Source: Auanema rhodensis
Lineage: Eukaryota; Nematoda; Chromadorea; Rhabditida; Rhabditidae
Direction: 5' to 3'
Assembly (NCBI GenBank): GCA_964057225.1
Contig: OZ059900.1
Span: 1,002,501 to 1,066,500, forward strand
Length of the DNA stretch: 64,000 nucleotides
Part shown: positions 54,001 to 64,000 of the stretch, one piece after another
How the letters are laid out: each line of letters opens with the position of its first letter
Position numbering within the stretch: the stretch's first letter is position 1
Position numbers and translations under genes: made by a program
The notes under the pieces: model-generated
The model's input: only the letters and a program-made list of their open reading frames with translations
Told to the model about the DNA's origin: nothing
Database searches by the model: none

Positions 54001-56620
54001 GCATTACTACACTAAGTATGGTCGTTTTTATGCCTTTAACACCATATACTCACCGATTTTTGGTACAAAATCTGTAATACTTGTAAATTTTGATCATATT
54101 CGTCAAGATTCGAGAATCAAACACATAATACACAAAATAAGTCTATTTTTATGAGTTTGCACTGATATTTATTCATTTTGATCAAAAAAGGTCGAAAATA
54201 GAAAGAATTTTTGAAATTTCCGAGTTTTGAGTCTAATTTGGCTAAATCGCTCATATATATGATCAGAAGCATAGTTTTATTGTCTATGACAACAAAAATC
54301 ATCAATCAAACGCTAGTGATGTTTAAATACTGATTTTCGCTCAAATAGCATTACTACACTAAGTATGGTCGTTTTTATGCCTTTAACACCATATACTCAC
54401 CGATTTTTGGTACAAAATCTGTAATACTTGTAAATTTTGATCATATTCGTTAAGATTTGAGAATCAAACATACAATACACAAAATCAGTCTATTTTTATG
54501 AGCTTGCACTGATATATATTCATTTTGATCAAAAAAGGTCGAAAATAGAAAGAATTTTTGAAATTTCCGAGTTTTGAGTCTAATTTGGCTAAATCGCTCA
54601 TATATATGATCAGAAGCATAGTTTTATTGTCTATGACAACAAAAATCATCAATTAAACGCTAGTGATGTTTAAATACTGATTTTCGCTCAAATAGCAATA
54701 CTACACTAAGTATGGTCGTTTTTATGCCTTTAACACCATATACTCACCGATTTTTGGTACAAAATCTGTAATACTTGTAAATTTTGATCATATTCGTTAA
54801 GATTCGAGAATCAAACACATAATACACGAAACAAGTCTATTTTTATAAGTTTGCACTGATATTTATTCATTTTGATCAAAAAAGATCGAAAATAGAAAGA
54901 ATTTTTGAAATTTACGAGTTTTGAGTCTAATTTGGCTAAATCGCTCATATATATGATCAAAAGCATAGTTTTACTGTCTATGATAACAAAAGTCTTCAAA
55001 TATACACCAGTAATGATTAAATCACTGAATTTCACTCAAATAGCATTACTACACTAAGTATGGTCGTTTTTATGCCTTTAACACCATATACTCACCGATT
55101 TTTGGTACAAAATCTGTAATACTTGTAAATTTTGATCATATTCGTTAAGATTCGAGAATCAAACACACAATACACGAAATGAGTTTATTTTCACGAGTTT
55201 GCACTGATATTTATTCATTTTGATCAAAAAAGGTCGAAAATAGAAAGAATTTTTGAATTTTCCGAGTTTTGAGTCCAATTGGGCTAAATCGCTCATATAT
55301 ATGATCAAAAGCATAGTTTTACTGTCTATGATAACAAAAGTCTTCAAATATACACCAGTAATGATTAAATCACTGAATTTCACTCAAATAGCATTACTAC
55401 ACTAAGTATGGTCGTTTTTATGCCTTTAACACCATATACTCACCGATTTTTGGTACAAAATCTGTAATACTTGTAAATTTTGATCATATTCGTTAAGATT
55501 TGAGAATCAAACATACAATACACAAAATCAGTCTATTTTTATGAGCTTGCACTGATATATATTCATTTTGATCAAAAAAGGTCGAAAATAGAAAGATTTT
55601 TTGAAATTTCCGAGTTTTGAGTCTAATTTGGCTAAATCGCTCATATATATGATCAGAAGCATAGTTTTATTGTGTATGACAACAAAAATCATCAATTAAA
55701 CGCTAGTGATGTTTAAATACTGATTTTCGCTCAAATAGCATTACTACACTAAGTATGGTCGTTTTTATGCCTTTAACACCATATACTCACCGATTTTTGG
55801 TACAAAATCTGTAATACTCGTAAATTTTGATCATATTCGTTAAGATTTGAGAATCAAACATACAATACACGAAATCAGTCTATTTTTATGAGCTCGCACT
55901 GATATATATTCATTTTGATCAAAAAAGGTCGAAAATAGAAAGAATTTTTGAAATTTACGAGTTTTGAGTCTAATTTGGCTAAATCGCTCATATATATGAT
56001 CAGAAGCATAGTTTTATTGTCTATGACAACAAAAATCATCAATTAAACGCTAGTGATGTTTTAATACTGAATTTCGCTCAAATAGCATTACTACACTAAG
56101 TATGGTCGTTTTTATGCCTTTAACACCATATACTCACCGATTTTTGGTACAAAATCTGTAATACTTGTAAATTTTGATCATTTTCGTTAAGATTCGAGAA
56201 TCAAACACATAATACACGAAATAAGTCTATTTTTATGAGTTTGCACTGATATTTATTCATTTTGATCAAAAAAGGTCGAAAATAGAAAGAATTTTTGAAA
56301 TTTCCGAGTTTTGAGTCTAATTTGGCTAAATCGCTCATATATATGATCAGAAGCATAGTTTTATTGTCTATGACAACAAAAATCATCAATTAAACGCTAG
56401 TGATGTTTAAATACTGATTTTCGCTCAAATAGCATTACTACACTAAGTATGGTCGTTTTTATGCCTTTAACACCATATACTCACCGATTTTTGGTACAAA
56501 ATCTGTAATACTTGTAAATTTTGATCATATTCGTTAAGATTCGAGAATCAAACACATAATGCACGAAATAAGTCTATTTTTACAAGTTTGCACTGATATT
56601 TATTCATTTTTATCAAAAAA
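51065..56620. repeat. 8-mer higher-order repeat, 2778 bp, two copies
   Basis: Monomers 51339, 51686, 52033, 52381, 52728, 53075, 53423 and 53770 recur 2778 bp later at 54117 through 56548 (front only). Private tags are exactly spaced: cgtcaagattc, catcaatcaaacg, gcaatactac (51917 and 54695), gagctcgcac, gatcattttcg, gtgtatg (52894 and 55672). Offset identity starts near 51065 and ends near 56620, where the second copy reads aaaagatcg instead of aaaaggtcg. The junction near 53842 therefore lies just past the TTTTGATCAAAA position, here mutated to tttttatc. Confidence 0.94.
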
Positions 56621-57300
56621 GATCGAAAATAGAAAGAATTTTTGAAATTTCCGAGTTTTGAGTCCAATTTGGCTAAATCGCTCATATATATGATCAAAAG
56701 CATAGTTTTATTGTCTATAACAACAAAAGTCATCAATTAAACGCTAGTGATGTTTTAATACTGAATTTCGCTCAAATAGCATTACTACACTAAGTATGGT
56801 CGTTTTTATGCCTTTAACACCATATACTCACCGATTTTTGGTACAAAATCTGTGATACTCGTAAATTTTGATCATATTCGGTGAGATTCGAGAATCAAAC
56901 ACACAATACACGAAATAAGTTTATTTTGACGAGTTTGCACTGATATTTATTCATTTTGATCAAAAAAGGTCGAAAATAGAAAGATTTTTTGAAATTTCCG
57001 AGTTTTGAGTCCAATTTGGCTAAATCGCTCATATATATGATCAAAAGCATAGTTTTATTGTCTATAACAACAAAAGTCATCAATTAAACGCTAGTGATGT
57101 TTTAATACTGAATTTCGCTCAAATAGCATTACTACACTAAGTATGGTCGTTTTTATGCCTTTAACACCATATACTCACCGATTTTTGGTACAAAATCTGT
57201 AATACTTGTAAATTTTGATCATATTCGTTAAGATTCGAGAATCAAACACATAATGCACGAAATAAGTCTATTTTTATGAGCTTGCACTGATATTTATTCA
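56621..57300. repeat. Isolated B-M-N trimer module
   Basis: Monomers 56548 (B with ataatgcacg and tttttatc) and 56895 (M) followed by the front of 57242 (N) reproduce the 21467-22200 trimer at a 35,081-bp offset, including the tttttatc tag. The N copy then switches to an A-type back between gagcttgc and aaaggtcg. This displaced copy of a central-domain trimer lies in the right domain. Confidence 0.87.
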
Positions 57301-60300
57301 TTTTGATCAAAAAAGGTCGAAAATAGAAAGATTTTTTGAAATTTCCGAGTTTTGAGTCTAATTTGGCTAAATCGCTTATATATATGATCAGAAGCATAGA
57401 TGTATTGTCTATGACAACAAAAGTCATTAATTGAACACTAATGATGTTTAAGTCACTGAATTTCGCTCAAATAGCATTACTACACTAAGGATGGTCGTTT
57501 TTATGCCTTTAACACCATATACTCACCGATTTTTGGTACAAAATCTGTGATACTCGTAAATTTTGATCATATTCGTTAAGATTCAAGAATCAAACACACA
57601 ATACACGAAATAAGTTCATTTTTACAAGTTTGCACTGATATTTATTCATTTTGATCAAAAAAGGTCGAAAATAGAAAGAATTTTTGAAATTTCCGAGTTT
57701 TGAGTCTAATTTGGCTAAATCGCTCATATACATGATCAGAAGCATAGTTTTATTGTCTTTGACAACAAAAGTCATCAATTAAACGCTAGTGATGTTTTAA
57801 TACTGAATTTCGCTCAAATAGCATTACTACACTAAGTATGGTCGTTTTTATGCCTTTAACACCATATACTCACCGATTTTTGGTACAAAATCTGTAATAC
57901 TTGTAAATTTCGATCATATTCGTTAAGATTCGAGAATCAAACACACAATACACGAAATAAGTCTATTTTTACAAGTTTGCACTGATATTTATTCATTTTG
58001 ATCAAAAAAGGTCGAAAATAGAAAGAATTTTTGAAATTTCCGAGTTTTGAGTCCAATTTGGCTAAATCGCTCATATATATGATCAAAAGCATAGTTCTGT
58101 TGTCTATAACAACAAAAGTCTTCAATTAAACGCTAGTGATGTTTTAATACTGAATTTCGCTCAAATAGCATTACTACACTAAGTATGGTCGTTTTTATGC
58201 CTTTAACACCATATACTCACCGATTTTTGGTACAAAATCTGTAATACTCGTAAATTTTGATCATATTCGTTAAGATTTGAGAATCAAACATACAATACAC
58301 GAAATCAGTCTATTTTTATGAGCTTGCACTGATATATATTCATTTTGATCAAAAAAGGTCGAAAATAGAAAGAATTTTTGAAATTTCCGAGTTTTGAGTC
58401 TAATTTGGCTAAATCGCTCATATATATGATCAGAAGCATAGTTTTATTGTCTATGACAACAAAAATCATCAATTAAACGCTAGTGATGTTTAAATACTGA
58501 TTTTCGCTCAAATAGCATTACTACACTAAGTATGGTCGTTTTTATGCCTTTAACACCATATACTCACCGATTTTTGGTACAAAATCTGTAATACTTGTAA
58601 ATTTTGATCATATTCGTTAAGATTTGAGAATCAAACATACAATACACAAAATCAGTCTATTTTTATGAGCTTGCACTGATATATAATATATTCATTTTGA
58701 TCAAAAAAGGTCGAAAATAGAAAGAATTTTTGAAATTTCCGAGTTTTGAGTCTAATTTGGCTAAATCGCTCATATATATGATCAGAAGCATAGTTTTATT
58801 GTCTATGACAACAAAAATCATCAATTAAACGCTAGTGATGTTTAAATACTGATTTTCGCTCAAATAGCATTACTACACTAAGTATGGTCGTTTTTATGCC
58901 TTTAACACCATATACTCACCGATTTTTGGTACAAAATCTGTGATACTCGTAAATTTTGATCATATTCGTTAAGATTCGAGTATCAAACAAACATTACACA
59001 AAATCAGTCTATTTTTATGAGCTTGCACTGATATATATTCATTTTGATCAAAAAAGGTCGAAAATAGAAAGAATTTTTGAAATTTCCGAGTTTTGAGTCT
59101 AATTTGGCTAAATCGCTCATATATATGATCAGAAGCATAGTTTTATTGTCTATGACAACAAAAATCATCAATTAAACGCTAGTGATGTTTAAATACTGAT
59201 TTTCGCTCAAATAGCATTACTACACTAAGTATGGTCGTTTTTATGCCTTTAACACCATATACTCACCGATTTTTGGTACAAAATCTGTAATACTTGTAAA
59301 TTTTGATCATATTCGTTAAGATTCGAGAATCAAACACATAATACACGAAATAAGTCTATTTTTACAAGTTTGCACTGATATTTATTCATTTTGAACAAAA
59401 AAGATCGAAAATAGAAAGAATTTTTGAAATTTCCGAGTTTTGAGTCCAATTTGGCTAAATCGCTCATATATATGATCAAAAGCATAGTTTTATTGTCTAT
59501 AACAACAAAAGTCATCAATTAAACGCTAGTGATGTTTTAATACTGAATTTCGCTCAAATAGCATTACTACACTAAGTATGGTCGTTTTTATGCCTTTAAC
59601 ACCATATACTCACCGATTTTTGGTACAAAATCTGTGATACTCGTAAATTTTGATCATATTCGGTGAGATTCGAGAATCAAACACACAATACACGAAATAA
59701 GTTTATTTTGACGAGTTTGCACTGATATTTATTCATTTTGATCAAAAAAGGTCGAAAATAGAAAGATTTTTTGAAATTTCCGAGTTTTGAGTCTAATTTG
59801 GCTAAATCGCTCATATATATGATCAGAAGCATAGATGTATTGTCTATGACAACAAAAGTCATTAATTGAACACTAATGATGTTTAAATCACTGAATTTCG
59901 CTCAAATAGCATTACTACACTAAGTATGGTCGTTTTTATGCCTTTAACACCATATACTCACCGATTTTTGGTACAAAATCTGTGATACTCGTAAATTTTG
60001 ATCATATTCGTTAAGATTCGAGTATCAAACAAACATTACACAAAATCAGTCTATTTTTATGAGCTTGCACTGATATATATTCATTTTGATCAAAAAAGGT
60101 CGAAAATAGAAAGAATTTTTGAAATTTACGAGTTTTGAGTCTAATTTGGCTAAATCGCTCATATATATGATCAGAAGCATAGTTTTATTGTATATGACAA
60201 CAAAAGTCATTAATTAAACACTAATAATGTTTAAATCACTAAATTTCGCTCAAATAGCATTACTACACTAAGTATGGTCGTTTTTATACCTTCAACACCA

Positions 60301-63300
60301 TATACTCACCGATTTTTGGTACAAAATCTGTGATACTCGTAAATTTCGATCATATTCGTTAAGATTCGAGAATCAAACACACAATACACGAAATGAGTTT
60401 ATTTTTACGAGTTTGCACTGATATTTATTCATTTTGATCAAAAAAGGTCGAAAATAGAAAGAATTTTTGAATTTTCCGAGTTTTGAGTCCAATTGGGCTA
60501 AATCGCTCATATATATGATCAAAAGCATAGTTTTACTGTCTATGATAACAAAAGTCTTCAAATATACACTAGTAATGATTAAATCACTGAATTTCACTCA
60601 AATAGCATTACTACACTAAGTATGGTCGTTTTTATGCCTTTAACACCATATACTCACCGATTTTTGATACAAAATCTGTAATACTTGTAAATTTTGATCA
60701 TATTCGTTAAGATTTGAGAATCAAACATACAATACACAAAATCAGTCTATTTTTATGAGCTTGCACTGATATATATTCATTTTGATCAAAAAAGGTCGAA
60801 AATAGAAAGAATTTTTGAAATTTCCGAGTTTTGAGTCTAATTTGGCTAAATCGCTCATATATATGATCAGAAGCATAGTTTTATTGTCTATGACAACAAA
60901 AATCATCAATTAAACGCTAGTGATGTTTAAATACTGATTTTCGCTCAAATAGCATTACTACACTAAGTATGGTCGTTTTTATGCCTTTAACACCATATAC
61001 TCACCGATTTTTGGTACAAAATCTGTAATACTTGTAAATTTTGATCATATTCGTTAAGATTCGAGAATCAAACACATAATACACGAAATAAGTCTATTTT
61101 TACAAGTTTGCACTGATATTTATTCATTTTGAACAAAAAAGATCGAAAATAGAAAGAATTTTTGAAATTTCCGAGTTTTGAGTCCAATTTGGCTAAATCG
61201 CTCATATATATGATCAAAAGCATAGTTTTATTGTCTATAACAACAAAAGTCATCAATTAAACGCTAGTGATGTTTTAATACTGAATTTCGCTCAAATAGC
61301 ATTACTACACTAAGTATGGTCGTTTTTATGCCTTTAACACCATATACTCACCGATTTTTGGTACAAAATCTGTAATACTTGTAAATTTTGATCATATTCG
61401 TTAAGATTCGAGAATCAAACACATAATACACGAAACAAGTCTATTTTTATAAGTTTGCACTGATATTTATTCATTTTGATCAAAAAAGATCGAAAATAGA
61501 AAGATTTTTTGAAATTTCCGAGTTTTGAGTCTAATTTGGCTAAATCGCTCATATATATGATCAGAAGCATAGATGTATTGTCTATGACAACAAAAGTCAT
61601 TAATTGAACACTAATGATGTTTAAATCACTGAATTTCGCTCAAATAGCATTACTACACTAAGGATGGTCGTTTTTATGCCTTTAACACCATATACTCACC
61701 GATTTTTGGTACAAAATCTGTGATACTCGTAAATTTTGATCATATTCGTTAAGATTCAAGAATCAAACACACAATACACGAAATAAGTTCATTTTTACAA
61801 GTTTGCACTGATATTTATTCATTTTGATCAAAAAAGGTCGAAAATAGAAAGAATTTTTGAAATTTACGAGTTTTGAGTCTAATTTGGCTAAATCGCTCAT
61901 ATATATGATCAGAAGCATAGTTTTATTGTCTATGACAACAAAAGTCATTAATTAAACACTAATGATGTTTAAATACTGATTTTCGCTCAAATAGCATTAC
62001 TACACTAAGTATGGTCGTTTTTATACCTTCAACACCATATACTCACCGATTTTTGGTACAAAATCTGTGATACTCGTAAATTTCGATCATATTCGTTAAG
62101 ATTCGAGAATCAAACACACAATACACGAAATGAGTTTATTTTCACGAGTTTGCACTGATATTTATTCATTTTGATCAAAAAAGGTCGAAAATAGAAAGAA
62201 TTTTTGAATTTTCCGAGTTTTGAGTCCAATTGGGCTAAATCGCTCATATATATGATCAAAAGCATAGTTTTACTGTCTATGATAACAAAAGTCTTCAAAT
62301 ATACACTAGTAATGATTAAATCACTGAATTTCACTCAAATAGCATTACTACACTAAGTATGGTCGTTTTTATGCCTTTAACACCATATACTCACCGATTT
62401 TTGGTACAAAATCTGTGATACTCGTAAATTTTGATCATATTCGGTGAGATTCGAGAATCAAACACACAATACACGAAATAAGTTTATTTTGACGAGTTTG
62501 CACTGATATTTATTCATTTTGATCAAAAAAGGTCGAAAATAGAAAGATTTTTTGAAATTTCCGAGTTTTGAGTCCAATTTGGCTAAATCGCTCATATATA
62601 TGATCAAAAGCATAGTTTTATTGTCTATAACAACAAAAGTCATCAATTAAACGCTAGTGATGTTTTAATACTGAATTTCGCTCAAATAGCATTACTACAC
62701 TAAGTATGGTCGTTTTTATGCCTTTAACACCATATACTCACCGATTTTTGGTACAAAATCTGTAATACTTGTAAATTTTGATCATATTCGTTAAGATTCG
62801 AGAATCAAACACATAATGCACGAAATAAGTCTATTTTTATGAGCTTGCACTGATATTTATTCATTTTGATCAAAAAAGATCGAAAATAGAAAGAATTTTT
62901 GAAATTTCCGAGTTTTGAGTCCAATTTGGCTAAATCGCTCATATATATGATCAGAAGCATAGTTTTATTGTCTATGACAACAAAAATCATCAATTAAACG
63001 CTAGTGATGTTTAAATACTGATTTTCGCTCAAATAGCATTACTACACTAAGTATGGTCGTTTTTATGCCTTTAACACCATATACTCACCGATTTTTGGTA
63101 CAAAATCTGTAATACTTGTAAATTTTGATCATATTCGGTGAGATTCGAGAATCAAACACACAATACACGAAATAAGTTCATTTTTACAAGTTTGCACTGA
63201 TATTTATTCATTTTGATCAAAAAAGGTCGAAAATAGAAAGAATTTTTGAAATTTCCGAGTTTTGAGTCCAATTTGGCTAAATCGCTCATATATATGATCA

Positions 63301-64000
63301 AAAGCATAGTTTTATTGTCTATAACAACAAAAGTCATCAATTAAACGCTAGTGATGTTTTAATACTGAATTTCGCTCAAATAGCATTACTACACTAAGTA
63401 TGGTCGTTTTTATGCCTTTAACACCATATACTCACCGATTTTTGGTACAAAATCTGTAATACTTGTAAATTTTGATCATATTCGGTGAGATTCGAGAATC
63501 AAACACACAATACACGAAATAAGTTCATTTTTACAAGTTTGCACTGATATTTATTCATTTTGATCAAAAAAGGTCGAAAATAGAAAGAATTTTTGAAATT
63601 TCCGAGTTTTGAGTCCAATTTGGCTAAATCGCTCATATATATGATCAAAAGCATAGTTCTGTTGTCTATAACAACAAAAGTCTTCAATTAAACGCTAGTG
63701 ATGTTTTAATACTGAATTTCGCTCAAATAGCATTACTACACTAAGTATGGTCGTTTTTATGCCTTTAACACCATATACTCACCGATTTTTGGTACAAAAT
63801 CTGTAATACTCGTAAATTTTGATCATATTCGTTAAGATTTGAGAATCAAACATACAATACACGAAATCAGTCTATTTTTATGAGCTTGCACTGATATATA
63901 TTCATTTTGATCAAAAAAGGTCGAAAATAGAAAGAATTTTTGAAATTTCCGAGTTTTGAGTCTAATTTGGCTAAATCGCTCATATATATGATCAGAAGCA
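57301..64000. repeat. Right-end region with 3-mer and 16-mer-scale duplications
   Basis: Monomers: 57590 (D front, B back), 57937 (H with gttctgttg), 58284 (X), 58631 (X, 5-bp insertion), 58983 and 60025 (both caaacaaacatt), 59330 and 61068 (B with ttttgaac), 59677 (A, but aagtatgg), 60373 (E), 60720 (X), 61415 (J-like front, A back), 61763 (D), 62110 (E), 62458 (M), 62805 (N), 63152, 63499 (H with gttctgttg) and 63846 (X, cut by the window end). The 62458-64000 stretch follows 56895-58440 at about 5562 bp. Confidence 0.85.
58677..58692. other. 5-bp insertion marker, second copy
   Basis: Identical to 43391-43406, at an offset of 15,286 bp. It is followed at the same spacing by the private caaacaaacatt front (43697 and 58983), which supports block duplication rather than a repeated mutation. 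Confidence 0.9.

Larger units (their letters stand above)
1..64000. repeat. Satellite DNA array, 347/348-bp monomer, about 184 copies
   Basis: The same unit recurs at steps of 347 or 348 bp from end to end. For example, the tcaaac landmark falls at 275, 623, 970, 1317, 1665 and onward to 63499 and 63846. All copies point the same way. The only length exceptions seen are a 1-bp insertion near 20208 and two 5-bp insertions (43391-43406, 58677-58692). Base composition of a hand-built consensus is 105 G+C in 347. No unique sequence, transposon or gene interrupts it, and both window ends cut a monomer. Arrays like this are characteristic of centromeric or heterochromatic satellite DNA in eukaryotes; centromere function itself cannot be read from sequence. 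The orientation is arbitrary. Confidence 0.98.

Noticed and set aside
275-63687. A 61-74-codon open frame on the minus strand in about 130 monomers
   Set aside because: It is the same stretch of the satellite repeated. It is closed in all X monomers by a stop in aaatcag, its start and end shift with class markers, there is no ribosome-binding or promoter context, and changes follow DNA class markers rather than codon position. Not annotated as coding.
1-64000. CRISPR array
   Set aside because: The repeat unit is about 347 bp with no short repeat separated by unique spacers, and there is no cas gene.
1-64000. rDNA intergenic spacer subrepeats
   Set aside because: There is no 18S, 5.8S or 25S/28S sequence or spacer promoter in 64 kb, and an array this long without a gene does not fit.
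1-64000. Assembly collapse or artificial duplication
   Set aside because: Copies of each higher-order repeat carry their own private differences (for example 4142, 12790, 18863), and different periods adjoin with consistent junctions. An artefact cannot be excluded for the near-identical 4-mer at 1631-4410 without reads.

Overview
The whole 64 kb window is one uninterrupted satellite DNA array. It is a tandem, head-to-tail series of about 184 copies of one AT-rich monomer of 347 or 348 bp, all in the same orientation. It enters at base 1 in mid-monomer and leaves at base 64000 in mid-monomer, so neither array edge is visible. I find no protein-coding gene, tRNA, rRNA, transposable element or unique sequence. 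The consensus monomer has 105 G+C in 347 bp (about 30% GC) and 12 CpG dinucleotides by hand count. A pure array of this size and monomer length indicates a eukaryotic nuclear genome, most likely (peri)centromeric or other constitutive heterochromatin. A plant is plausible because the monomer is about two nucleosome repeats long and CpG-decay variants suggest DNA methylation. I cannot name the species or the satellite family.

Monomers fall into recurring variant classes. The letters are mine and are defined by short markers. A: acactcaat, ttttgacgag, gatgtattg, aattgaacac, aaggatgg. B: acataatacacg, tttacaag, aaaagatcg, gtccaattt, ctataac. C and L: gaattttccg, ccaattggg, cttcaaatata, gtgtaaatcac, gctttac. 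D: aagttcattttt, aatttacgag, aattaaacac, then ttataccttc. E: gaaatgag, ttttcacgag, ccaattggg, atgattaaatcac. F: acataat, aaaatcatc, gattttcgctc. H: acataat, gttctattg, cttcaattaa. J: B-type front with E-type back. K: acacacaat, tttatttttacgag. M: acacacaat, ttttgacgag, agattttttg, gtccaattt. N: ataatgcacg, gagcttgc, aaaagatcg. X: acatacaat, aaatcag, gagcttgc, gatatatattc.

Layout: three composition domains are visible. The left domain (about 1-12.4 kb) is rich in A, D, E and H and holds 4-mer repeats of 1390 bp. The central domain (about 12.4-33.2 kb) lacks A, D and E and is built of B, K, L, M, N and X. It contains a 9-mer (3126 bp), two blocks of a trimer (1041 bp) and a 7-mer (2431 bp). The right domain (about 33.2-64 kb) regains A, D and E. 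It contains a second, unrelated 7-mer (three copies, one interrupted by an extra monomer), a 5-mer-offset duplication (1737 bp), an 8-mer (2778 bp) and duplications at 5.56, 15.29 and 16.33 kb.

No genes act together here. The biology is array architecture and turnover: many local higher-order repeats of different n, mosaic monomers with switch points clustering near a 12-bp dyad, a nearly invariant core of about 80 bp, and CpG-to-TpG/CpA variation. Every recurring short open reading frame on the minus strand is a by-product of the repeat.
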